From contig JBDSLH010000021.1 in assembly GCA_039916485.1 (NCBI GenBank), positions 1-14,631 of the forward strand: a stretch of 14,631 nucleotides of DNA. Direction: 5' to 3'. Within the stretch, counting starts at the first letter, position 1, and every line of letters starts with the position of its first letter. A program made the translations under genes and the position numbers. The notes beneath the pieces were generated by a model. It was not told where the DNA came from. It worked only from the letters and a program-made list of their open reading frames with translations, and ran no database searches. Source of the stretch: JAPUDQ01 sp039916485. GTDB taxonomy: Bacteria > Patescibacteriota > Saccharimonadia > Saccharimonadales > Saccharimonadaceae. Of this stretch, positions 7,439 through 13,597 are shown piece after piece.

Positions 7439-7630
7439 ATGGCAGCGCGATGCGAATTGACAGGCAAGGGAAAGCAATACGGTAATAACGTGAGCTTTTC
7501 ATTGCGCCGTACAAACCGTGTATTTAAGCCAAATCTTCAGAAGAAGACATTTGTTGTTGACGGAGAAAAGGTCACGATGGTTCTCAGTACCCAGGCCATC
7601 CGTACTCTTAAGAAAAAGGGCATTCTCTAA
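7439..7630 (+). CDS. rpmB: 50S ribosomal protein L28
   Basis: Small basic ribosomal protein of the large subunit, 63 residues, the normal bacterial size. It opens with AARCELTGKGKQYG and NVSFSLRRTNRVFKPNLQKK and ends in the STQAIRTLKKKGIL helix. Only one cysteine remains near the N-terminus, so a complete four-Cys zinc ribbon is not present. TAAGGA lies 8 bases before the ATG. It is a single-gene unit between its own promoter (7374-7402) and a strong terminator (7650-7677). Confidence 0.96.
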   Translation: MAARCELTGKGKQYGNNVSFSLRRTNRVFKPNLQKKTFVVDGEKVTMVLSTQAIRTLKKKGIL

Positions 7631-7649
7631 ATACCCGTTTTCTTGCGGT

Positions 7650-7677
7650 AAAAACTCTCCGATATCGGGGAGTTTTT
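7650..7677. terminator. Bidirectional intrinsic terminator after rpmB
   Basis: A near-perfect palindrome: AAAAACTC, a T/G wobble, then CCGATATCGG, ending GAGTTTTT. The T tract on either strand makes it usable both ways; here it ends rpmB. A possible -10 (TATACT, 7680-7685) for the next gene starts directly behind it. Confidence 0.9.
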
Positions 7678-7693
7678 AGTATACTAAGAGGAT

Positions 7694-8335
7694 ATGGGAA
7701 TAGATTTAGGATATATCGCTACTGTTATCGTTGTCGTGTTGCTGTCTATGACGCTTCACGAAGCCATGCATGCGTTTGCGAGCTATTGGCTCGGAGACAA
7801 CACTGCTAAAAACGAGGGAAGATTGACACTCAATCCGATCAAACACATTGATCCTGTGCTTACTATTGGGTTACCGGTATTTTTGGCGATCGTCGGTGGT
7901 CCTATCTTTGGTGGTGCAAAACCAGTGCCGTTTAATCCACAAAACGTACGCTGGGGAGAATATGGGGCGGCGCTTGTCGGGCTTGCTGGCCCATTCACGA
8001 ACCTCGTCTTATCATTCATCTTCTTTGGGCTTCTTGTGATATCTGGTGGTGGCGATGGCTTGCTGACGACGTTTTTGCAACTATCTGTCGTCGTTAACCT
8101 CGGGTTCTTTATCTTTAATATGATCCCAATACCACCGCTTGATGGTTCACGCGCGCTGTATGCCATCGCTCCAGACCCAGTGCGTCGGTTTATGGAGATG
8201 ATGGAACAATACGGAATCATAGTTGTATTTGCCGTAGTACTACTTGCAGGACAGTATATCGGCCAGTTCATAGGTACTATCCAGCGAGAGATTATCCAAG
8301 TATATGCTGCTATATTTGGTGTACCGATGCTCTAG
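7694..8335 (+). CDS. Site-2 protease family (M50) membrane metalloprotease
   Basis: 213 residues, mostly hydrophobic. The zinc motif HEAMH is at residues 22-26 in the first membrane segment. The third ligand motif NMIPIPPLDG (Asn142 to Asp150) is in a later one, with about four further hydrophobic segments. It is a compact S2P core without a PDZ domain, so substrate choice is not visible; such enzymes cut membrane-embedded proteins such as anti-sigma factors. AAGAGGA directly precedes the ATG with a 2-base gap, and TATACT lies at 7680-7685. Transcription from that box would start at or just before the ATG, so the mRNA may be leaderless. No anti-sigma gene is adjacent. Confidence 0.9.
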   Translation: MGIDLGYIATVIVVVLLSMTLHEAMHAFASYWLGDNTAKNEGRLTLNPIKHIDPVLTIGLPVFLAIVGGPIFGGAKPVPFNPQNVRWGEYGAALVGLAGPFTNLVLSFIFFGLLVISGGGDGLLTTFLQLSVVVNLGFFIFNMIPIPPLDGSRALYAIAPDPVRRFMEMMEQYGIIVVFAVVLLAGQYIGQFIGTIQREIIQVYAAIFGVPML

Positions 8336-8351
8336 AGGCTAATGGCAATAC

Positions 8352-8450
8352 GTCTCCTAGTGCTATATCGATGCTTCGCATCCATATAACGCGTCGTCAC
8401 TCGAATTAACAGATAAACACGTTAATTGCTCGTTTCCTAGTGTTATAATA
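8352..8450 (+). promoter_or_regulatory. Promoter plus upstream element of the 8453-8600 RNA
   Basis: Extended -10 promoter TGtTATAAT at 8441-8449 inside CCTAGTGTTATAATA. Upstream are a hairpin (TATAT-c-GATGC, loop TTC, GCATC-c-ATATA, 8364-8388), ATATAAC-G-CGTCGTC (8384-8398) and AACAG. The same order is found before rnpB. A further CCTAGTGCTATA copy at 8356-8367 could be a second, weaker start. No good -35 box is visible, in keeping with an extended -10 promoter. Confidence 0.7.
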
Positions 8451-8452
8451 AG

Positions 8453-8600
8453 AGTGTCCTTCAATTGCTTGAGGGTTATGATTTCCAACACTACGATGAC
8501 GGAAGTTCAACAATTATCTGCCCCGTGGGGCATGTATGAGAGCATCCACCTTGCATTTACGCGGGGATTCATCGACCCTCAAGCGACGAAGGACATTTTT
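8453..8600 (+). ncRNA. Candidate rod-shaped structured small RNA, possibly 6S-like
   Basis: The region begins about 4-7 bases after a strong extended -10 box and ends in a T tract (8596-8600). The two ends pair over about 27 bp: AGTGTCCTTC (8453-8462) with GAAGGACATT (8588-8597), GCTTGAGGGT (8467-8476) with ACCCTCAAGC (8575-8584), ATGA (8478-8481) with TCAT (8569-8572), and TCC with GGA. An unpaired middle follows (8487-8494 against 8547-8563), then GATG/CATC and an apical TGCCC-CGTG-GGGCA hairpin (8519-8532). A long closing stem, central bubble and apical stem in about 150 nt is the outline of 6S RNA, but I recognise no sequence signature. A leader or attenuator of the following gene is the main alternative. 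Confidence 0.55.
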
Positions 8601-8634
8601 ATATCCGTACAAAAGCCGTATACTGGAGATACCA

Positions 8635-9501
8635 ATGAAACAAAAAGTAGTTGTTAGGGCAATAATTAAGCAGGACGGGAAAGTCTTGCTGCTTCGCCGT
8701 AAGGGCGGCCGACCTTCAATTGCCAAATTATATGAGTTACCAGGCGGTCGGGTACATATCAATCAACAGCCAGAAGACGCAGCCAGAAGATCACTCGAAG
8801 TACATATTGGTGCGCAAGTTTCGACCGTACATTTGGATGATGTACTGACATATATCGACCCAGACGATCGTGAGTTGCAGTATACATTTATCGTCTATCG
8901 TGTCGCACTTTCTGAGACAGAACGAACAATAAAACTGAGTGATGAATATGACAAATATGTGTGGAAGTCGTTGTCCGATATACAATTAGACGAAATCACA
9001 CAGTCCACCCAACAGCTGTTAAAACTTGTTCCTACGTCGTTCTCACGCCCAGGCGATATGATTTCTACATCTGTTAATGATGTAAAAATTAGTACATTTG
9101 AAAAATTGATTGCATATTCAGACGGTGGGTCACGAGGTAACCCGGGGCCATCAGCCAGCGGGTTTGTTTTGCTCGATGAACGTAGTCAAATAGTCTACGA
9201 AGGCGGAAGCTTTTTAGGCCACACTACCAACAATGTTGCTGAATATACGGCTGTTCTCGAAGCTCTCGATATGGCAAAAAACTTTGGCGCTCGGATTGTT
9301 GATATGCGCATGGATAGCCAACTTGTTGCTAATCAAATGAACGGGATTTACAAAATCAAGAACCCTGATCTATCACTTATTCATCATCGCATCAAAGAAT
9401 TATCCACTGAGTTTGATAAAGTCAGCTATAGCTATGTGGCGCGTGCTTATAACAAACTCGCTGACGGCATGGTCAACAAAATTCTCGACGCTCACTCATA
9501 A
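8635..9501 (+). CDS. Degenerate Nudix domain fused to RNase HI
   Basis: 288 residues. Residues 1-135 have a Nudix-like fold: VVVRAIIKQDGKVLLLRRKG, then LPGGRV. The Nudix box should end REUxEExGU but reads RRSLEVHIGA (residues 51-60), so the metal-binding glutamates are Ser, Val and His; hydrolase activity is unlikely. Residues about 157-288 are an RNase HI domain with YSDGGSRGNPG (Asp163), NNVAEYTA (Glu203), MDSQLVANQ (Asp227) and NKLADGMVN (Asp277). The DEDD set is complete, so it should cleave RNA in RNA-DNA hybrids. I chose ATG 8635 with GGAG 7 bases upstream because longer starts run into the structured RNA. Transcription is by read-through of the RNA terminator or from a TATACT at 8619-8624. 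Confidence 0.88.
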   Translation: MKQKVVVRAIIKQDGKVLLLRRKGGRPSIAKLYELPGGRVHINQQPEDAARRSLEVHIGAQVSTVHLDDVLTYIDPDDRELQYTFIVYRVALSETERTIKLSDEYDKYVWKSLSDIQLDEITQSTQQLLKLVPTSFSRPGDMISTSVNDVKISTFEKLIAYSDGGSRGNPGPSASGFVLLDERSQIVYEGGSFLGHTTNNVAEYTAVLEALDMAKNFGARIVDMRMDSQLVANQMNGIYKIKNPDLSLIHHRIKELSTEFDKVSYSYVARAYNKLADGMVNKILDAHS

Positions 9502-9504
9502 AAT

Positions 9505-9592
9505 GATATATAACTTCGTTTGATATAACACGTCGTCGCCTCAGAAATAACAGTAAAACTTTTATTTCGTTCGGGCTCCTAGTGCTATACTA
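9505..9592 (+). promoter_or_regulatory. rnpB promoter with shared upstream element
   Basis: Extended -10 TGcTATACT (9583-9591) within CTCCTAGTGCTATACTAG; transcription is predicted at 9598, one base from the 5' end of the P1 helix. Upstream lie a hairpin TATAT-AAC, loop TTC, GTT-TG-ATATA (9507-9527), ATATAAC-A-CGTCGTC (9523-9537) and AATAACAG. This repeats the order before the 8453-8600 RNA with 60 versus 63 bases between ATATAAC and the -10. Confidence 0.8.
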
Positions 9593-9598
9593 GTAATC

Positions 9599-10000
9599 GT
9601 TAGATTACTAAGCAATCGCTTGTACCTTGGTACGAGAGGAAAGTCCGGGCAGCATAGGACAATGACAGTCGCTAACGGCGACCGGGGGTGACCCTAGGGA
9701 AAGTGCCACAGAAACGATACCGCCTTTGCGCCCCTAAAGGGTGTGACGGTAAGGGTGAAAGGAGTGTCCACTTCGGTGGATGCGAGTTCGGCGCGAAGGC
9801 GCCAAGTTCGCAAGGTAAGAGCTCACAGCGATGTACGGTGACGTACAGAGGAGGTAAACCCTGTCTGCTGCAAGGAGATGTAGGCCCTGTTTACAGGACG
9901 GTCCGGTAGTCTTGCATCGATAACCGCTCGAATCATATGGCAACAGATGATCTAGATAGATGATTGCTCACGACAGAACCCGGCTTATCGGTAATCTAAC
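9599..10000 (+). ncRNA. rnpB: RNase P RNA, bacterial type A
   Basis: Catalytic RNA that trims tRNA 5' leaders. The universal 5' block GAGAGGAAAGTCCGGGC is at about 9634-9650 and the 3' block ACAGAACCCGGCTTATCGG at 9973-9991; together they form helix P4 and the core. Terminal helix P1 pairs GTTAGATTAC (9599-9608) with GTAATCTAAC (9991-10000). The length of about 402 nt fits type A. The promoter is at 9583-9591 and the terminator directly behind. Confidence 0.97.
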
Positions 10001-10004
10001 ACCT

Positions 10005-10032
10005 AAAAAGACACCCATCAGGGCGTCTTTTT
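10005..10032 (+). terminator. Intrinsic terminator of rnpB
   Basis: AAAAAGAC-a-CCC, loop ATCA, GGG-c-GTCTTTTT. The symmetrical A and T tracts let it also serve the minus-strand operon whose last gene ends at 10045. Confidence 0.92.
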
Positions 10033-10044
10033 AGTTTCTTACCG

Positions 10045-10350
10045 TCAATTTCTTTTATGACGTCTGCGAAGTAGCACTGCTGTGACAATCCAAATTATTA
10101 GGATTGGCCATCCAAACATGAGTACAAGCATTATTGTCCATATGATTGAACTACCAAATGGATCGGCGCAGATTTGTTTCATCATACTGTCGCTCGTGCA
10201 CTCAAATGAACTCGGATCCATACGTAACGCTGATACAGTAAAGAAGGCGTACACTAGCCCGACTACGATCACGATTAATGCAGTGTATAACACAAAAAAC
10301 TTTCCAAGTTTGCTCAAGCTGAGCCATTTCTTGGAAAGTGTTTGTTGCAT
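10045..10350 (-). CDS. Small two-helix membrane protein, unknown function
   Basis: 101 residues, not recognised. A basic N-terminus (SKKWLSLSKLGK) precedes a hydrophobic segment at about residues 18-39. A polar loop (41-66) carries Cys51 and Cys61, a second segment spans about 68-94, and the basic tail is RRRHKRN. The positive-inside rule puts both ends in the cytoplasm and the two-Cys loop outside, where a disulfide is possible. The ATG lies 7 bases after the rplT stop with no strong Shine-Dalgarno sequence, so coupling to rplT is likely. It is the last gene of the infC operon before the shared terminator. Confidence 0.65.
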   Translation of the reverse strand: MQQTLSKKWLSLSKLGKFFVLYTALIVIVVGLVYAFFTVSALRMDPSSFECTSDSMMKQICADPFGSSIIWTIMLVLMFGWPILIIWIVTAVLLRRRHKRN

Positions 10351-10357
10351 CTATGGC

Positions 10358-10699
10358 TTACTTGATCGCTTTGATAACAGCGGCAAATGCATGTGGTTCA
10401 CGGGCTGCAAGTTCGGCAAGTGTTTTGCGGTCAAGCTCAACGTTTGCTGTCTTGAGACCATTAATCATCTTTGCGTAGGTTGTACCATGCTCGCGAGCAG
10501 CAGCATTGATACGGGTGATCCAGAGGCCACGGAGGTCTCGTCGCTTGTTGCGACGGTCTCGGTAAGCGTATTGAAGTGCTCGGGTAACAGCTTGCTTTGC
10601 GAGGCGAAAGCTTCGCGTACGAGCATGTTGCATACCTTTGGCTGCTTTTAAGATCTTTTTGTGCTTAGCACGGGCGGTGACGCCTCGTTTTACTCTCAT
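10358..10699 (-). CDS. rplT: 50S ribosomal protein L20
   Basis: 113 residues, rRNA-binding and needed early in large-subunit assembly. It shows the classic MRVKRGVTARAKHKKILK start, GMQHARTRSFRLAKQAV, YRDRRNKRRDLRGLWI and TYAKMINGLK. It is slightly shorter than the usual 117-118 residues at the C-terminus. TAGGAG lies 8 bases before the ATG. Third gene of infC-rpmI-rplT; in other bacteria L20 represses this operon, but no leader binding site is identified here. Confidence 0.97.
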   Translation of the reverse strand: MRVKRGVTARAKHKKILKAAKGMQHARTRSFRLAKQAVTRALQYAYRDRRNKRRDLRGLWITRINAAAREHGTTYAKMINGLKTANVELDRKTLAELAAREPHAFAAVIKAIK

Positions 10700-10726
10700 A
10701 ATTAAACTCCTATATCCTTACGTGGG

Positions 10727-10921
10727 CTAAACGCCCAACGCTCGTTTAACGTTTCTTGCTATTTTGCCGGTTACTTCAGCTGGCGAGCCGATAACTCGTT
10801 TGCGGCGATTACTCTTGCCAGACAAGAGGTGATTACCGAAAGCACGTCGGCGAAGCAACTTACCTGATGAGGTGATCTTGATTCGCTTAGCGGTGCCTTT
10901 GTGTGTCTTCATTTTTGGCAT
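10727..10921 (-). CDS. rpmI: 50S ribosomal protein L35
   Basis: 64 residues, the standard size: MPKMKTHKGTAKRIKITSSGK, then LRRRAFGNHLL and a basic C-terminal half. The start overlaps the infC stop by one base (TAATG) and AAGGAG lies 8 bases upstream inside infC, so translation is coupled to IF3. Confidence 0.97.
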   Translation of the reverse strand: MPKMKTHKGTAKRIKITSSGKLLRRRAFGNHLLSGKSNRRKRVIGSPAEVTGKIARNVKRALGV

Positions 10922-11430
10922 TATTTACTCCTTACGGTGACGCTTAGGTTCCGACCTGCCATGGTAGGTGAACCTTCGACGATTGCATCTTCAGCTAATA
11001 GTTCCATGATCCGTTTCATAAGTTCATGACCAATTTCTTGGTGAGCCATTTCTCGTCCACGGAAGACGATCATGATTTTGACCTTGTCTCCCTCAGATAA
11101 GAACTCGCGGATTTTGCGCAACTTGATGTCTAAATCATGTTGGCCAATCTTGAGACCGAGGCGCATCTGTTTTATATCTGTCGTCTTCGCATTCTTTTTG
11201 TTCCGCTGTAGTTCCTTCATCTTCTGGTACTGGAATTTGCCCCAGTCTACGATTTTGGCTACAGGAGGAGATGCGTTTGGCGAGATCTCAACGAGGTCCA
11301 ACCCGGCTTTTTCGGCTTCTAAAAGTGCTTCTTTGCGTGATAAAATCCCTAGCTGTTCGCCTTCAGGACCTATCACTCGCAGCTCTGAAGCCCTGATGAC
11401 TTCGTTGATGCGAATCGATCGATTGTTAAT
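10921..11430 (-). CDS. infC: Translation initiation factor IF-3, AUU start
   Basis: IF3 binds the 30S subunit and checks the start codon and initiator tRNA. The N-terminal block INNRSIRINEVIRASELRVIGPEG precedes any ATG or GTG that would give a full protein (a GTG at 11374-11376 would remove 18 conserved residues). The right start is therefore ATT at 11428-11430, with AAGGGGAG (11436-11443) 5 bases upstream, giving 169 residues. An AUU start is the known device by which infC represses itself in E. coli, because IF3 rejects non-AUG starts. The linker and C-domain (IMIVFRGREMAHQEIG, SPTMAGRNLSVTV) are complete. First gene of infC-rpmI-rplT. Confidence 0.95.
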   Translation of the reverse strand: MNNRSIRINEVIRASELRVIGPEGEQLGILSRKEALLEAEKAGLDLVEISPNASPPVAKIVDWGKFQYQKMKELQRNKKNAKTTDIKQMRLGLKIGQHDLDIKLRKIREFLSEGDKVKIMIVFRGREMAHQEIGHELMKRIMELLAEDAIVEGSPTMAGRNLSVTVRSK

Positions 11431-11445
11431 ATCGTCTCCCCTTAT

Positions 11446-11468
11446 GCACCTCTCAAAATTAGATGTGC
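11446..11468 (-). other. Leader hairpin before the infC ribosome binding site
   Basis: GCAC-a-TCT, loop AATTTTG, AGA-g-GTGC in the 56-base infC leader, two bases before AAGGGGAG. It may tune ribosome access; no T tract follows, so it is not a terminator. Confidence 0.5.
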
Positions 11469-11492
11469 GTTTGTTATTATTTTCAAGGAGTT

Positions 11493-11521
11493 ATTGTAAC
11501 AGATGAGACGAGCAAATGCAA
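11493..11521 (-). promoter_or_regulatory. Promoter of the infC-rpmI-rplT operon
   Basis: On the minus strand: TTGCAT (11516-11521), a 17-base spacer, and TACAAT (11493-11498) preceded by TG one base upstream (extended -10). Start predicted near 11486. It lies in the gap between comM and infC, so infC is transcribed separately from comM. Confidence 0.75.
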
Positions 11522-11528
11522 ACAGGGG

Positions 11529-13040
11529 TTAAGCGTTTCGGGTACCCCGATACTGTAATGCTTCGGCAATATGAGCAGGAGTAATGTCTTCTGATGATTC
11601 GAGATCTGCAATTGTACGAGCGACTCGGATTACTTTGAAATATCCACGAGCCGATAGGTTCATGGTGGCACTGGCGGCTTGCAATAAGTCTTCTGCGGCC
11701 GAGAGCAGGTGGGCATGAGTTTTGATGCCGCGACTATCAAGCTGCGCATTGGTGAATGATTTGCCATATCGCTTATGCTGCCGCTCCCGTGTTTTTGTGA
11801 CAACATCACGCCATAGAACAGACGTAGTATCAGAGTTATGCTTAGCTGTTGTCAAAAAGTCCTTCTCTGAAACTCGAGCAACAGGGATGATCAAATCTAT
11901 CCGATCAAGTAATGGGCCAGACACCCGTTTTTGGTATTGTAACAGCTGGGTGGAGGTACACTGACACTCCCGAGTCATATCCCCGTAGTAGCCACACGGA
12001 CAGGGGTTTTTGGTAGCGACGAGCATGAAGTTAGCTGGGTAAGTGACTTTTTGAGCTGCACGTGACACATGGATACTCCGATCTTCGAGCGGTTGCCGAA
12101 GCGCTTCGAGTGAAGCTCGCGGATATTCAGGCAGCTCATCGAGGAATAACACGCCGTGGTGAGCTAAGCTGATCTCTCCAGGTGTTGCTCTAGTACCGCC
12201 ACCAACTAATGAGACGAAGCTCGACGTGTGGTGAGGTGAACGAAATGGACGGGCAGTTACCACAGCGTCCTCAGCCTCGCCGCCTAAGTTGTGAATTTTC
12301 GTCACGTCGACAATTTCATCATGTGTCATAGCTGGTAATATACCCGCTAAGGCTTTTGCGAGCATGGTCTTGCCAGCACCTGGTGGACCATCAAACATGA
12401 CATTGTGGTGACCAGCTGCAGCGATGAGTAGGGCGCGCTTGGCATGCTCTTGACCGCGGATGTCGCTTATGTCGATCGTTCTATGAATAGCTGGTTCCTG
12501 GATCGGTAATGGAACCATTGGAGGGATTGGTTTCTCGCCGATTAGATGGAGGAGTACCTCTGTTAAATTCGTTGCTGGAATTACATCTATACCAGATACT
12601 AACGCACATTGTGCTGCATTTGTTGCAGGTACAACAACGGCATTTTTGCCTTGTGATTTAGCACATTCGGCTATAGCGATACTGCCTCGGATGGTCCGGA
12701 TAGAACCATCGAGACCGAGCTCCCCAGCGAATGCAAGCTGGGATAGATCGGCGCGTATTTGACCGGTTTCTGCAAGGATGGCAACCGCAATCGGTAGATC
12801 ATAATGCGAGCCGTCTTTTGTAATATTTGCGGGTGCGAGGTTGACGGTAACTTTGTTGTTGGCAAAGTCGAGGTGACTATTGCGGATGGCGCTGCGGACA
12901 CGTTCCTTTGCCTCATCGACGGATTTGTTAGCAAGGCCAACGATCTGGAGAGTCGGCAGGCCTCGAGCAGTATCGCACTCGACATGGACGAGCTGACCGT
13001 CGAATCCGATAGGCGCCACGGTGTAGCATGAAGCTGACAT
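11529..13040 (-). CDS. comM: ComM/YifB family Mg-chelatase-like AAA+ ATPase
   Basis: 503 residues, the full family length. The N-terminal ChlI-like domain (residues 1-175) has GLPTLQIVGLANKSVDEAKERVRSA in the family's usual place and NLAPANITKDGSHYDLPIA. The AAA+ core has Walker A GPPGAGKT (218-225), VLFLDELPE Walker B (about 297-305) and FRSPHHTSS. The cysteine cluster NPCPCGYYGD..C.C (about 345-365) follows, then the C-terminal lid domain. In naturally competent bacteria ComM is a hexameric branch-migration helicase acting on incoming DNA, which fits known competence of Saccharibacteria. The ATG has no Shine-Dalgarno sequence; a promoter ends 6 bases upstream, so the mRNA is probably leaderless. 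Confidence 0.95.
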   Translation of the reverse strand: MSASCYTVAPIGFDGQLVHVECDTARGLPTLQIVGLANKSVDEAKERVRSAIRNSHLDFANNKVTVNLAPANITKDGSHYDLPIAVAILAETGQIRADLSQLAFAGELGLDGSIRTIRGSIAIAECAKSQGKNAVVVPATNAAQCALVSGIDVIPATNLTEVLLHLIGEKPIPPMVPLPIQEPAIHRTIDISDIRGQEHAKRALLIAAAGHHNVMFDGPPGAGKTMLAKALAGILPAMTHDEIVDVTKIHNLGGEAEDAVVTARPFRSPHHTSSFVSLVGGGTRATPGEISLAHHGVLFLDELPEYPRASLEALRQPLEDRSIHVSRAAQKVTYPANFMLVATKNPCPCGYYGDMTRECQCTSTQLLQYQKRVSGPLLDRIDLIIPVARVSEKDFLTTAKHNSDTTSVLWRDVVTKTRERQHKRYGKSFTNAQLDSRGIKTHAHLLSAAEDLLQAASATMNLSARGYFKVIRVARTIADLESSEDITPAHIAEALQYRGTRNA

Positions 13041-13046
13041 ATCGAC

Positions 13047-13076
13047 AGTATGCTACGAGCATAAGTTATTACGCAA
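13047..13076 (-). promoter_or_regulatory. Promoter of comM, very close to its start codon
   Basis: Minus strand TTGCGT (13071-13076), an 18-base spacer, CATACT (13047-13052), then six bases to the ATG. An inverted repeat TATGCT-ACG-AGCATA (13049-13063) covers the -10 and could be an operator. It diverges from the ssrA promoter 25 bases away. Confidence 0.55.
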
Positions 13077-13097
13077 CTACCGTAAGCATGATTATTA

Positions 13098-13106
13098 TGC
13101 TATAAT
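13098..13106 (+). promoter_or_regulatory. Extended -10 promoter of ssrA
   Basis: TGcTATAAT, a consensus extended -10, 11 bases before the mature tmRNA 5' end at 13118. GCAT-GATTATT-ATGC (13086-13099) forms a small inverted repeat just upstream. No clear -35 is visible. Confidence 0.75.
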
Positions 13107-13117
13107 ATAGGCATCGT

Positions 13118-13507
13118 GGGGCTGAACAACGCTTTCGACGATCGGAATTTAACAGATCATTTTGCAAGCCGACCACTGACGTAATCAGTTTATAACTGCA
13201 AACATTTTTGCATCAGTAAAAGCATTTGCAAAGAGCTTCACAGCTCCTAGCTTTGCTTTTGCGCCAGCTGTAGCCTAAGGTTATAGCCATCCCGTCTCTG
13301 ACGTCCTATAGGGGTCACGGGGTGTCATACTCATAGGACTCGGTGTCACTATAGCTGTGGAGTAGTGTCACGACATTAATTCATAGAACGAACCTTGTTA
13401 TGTTTGAAGATTCTTTAGACAAGGCCGTAAACTAGGAATCTTATATGCTTGTAGACGAATGATAGGTTACCGACCGGACCTGGGTGCGATACCCAGCAGC
13501 TCCACCA
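13118..13507 (+). ncRNA. ssrA: tmRNA with 26-residue tag
   Basis: Rescues stalled ribosomes and tags the unfinished protein. The acceptor GGGGCTG (13118-13124) pairs with CAGCTCC (13497-13503) with the alanine-type G3-U70 wobble; discriminator A and encoded CCA end at 13507. The T stem CTGGG/CCCAG encloses the loop TGCGATA, which departs from the usual TTCGANN. The tag frame resumes at GCA 13198 and stops at TAA 13276. It encodes ANIFASVKAF..., then ...FTAPSFA, and ends FAPAVA, a hydrophobic tail like the ALAA degron end but with Val. The 13279-13440 stretch holds the pseudoknot region. Downstream terminator at 13517. Confidence 0.95.
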
Positions 13508-13516
13508 TATATAAAC

Positions 13517-13540
13517 ATCCGACCTCGAGTCGGATTTTTA
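13517..13540 (+). terminator. Intrinsic terminator of ssrA
   Basis: ATCCGAC, loop CTCGA, GTCGGAT, then five T, ten bases after the tmRNA CCA end. Confidence 0.93.
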
Positions 13541-13597
13541 TATTGTAAGTTATTGTTCAAGTTATTTACTTGCTTGGAGCACGTTATACTAGAGGTA

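Noticed and set aside
8536..8634. Longer N-terminus for the Nudix-RNase HI protein
   Set aside because: The extra 33 residues are not Nudix-like, derive from the RNA's 3' arm and T tract, and lack a ribosome binding site.
8454..8657. 67-codon reading frame over the small-RNA region
   Set aside because: No family resemblance, crosses the paired ends of the RNA and overlaps the next gene's start.
9688..9909. 73-codon reading frame
   Set aside because: Lies inside rnpB.
10082..10651. 189-codon plus-strand frame
   Set aside because: It is the antisense of rplT and the small membrane gene, with no recognisable protein features.
13484..13597. Upstream extension of the GH5 protein
   Set aside because: It would translate the tmRNA 3' end and its terminator.
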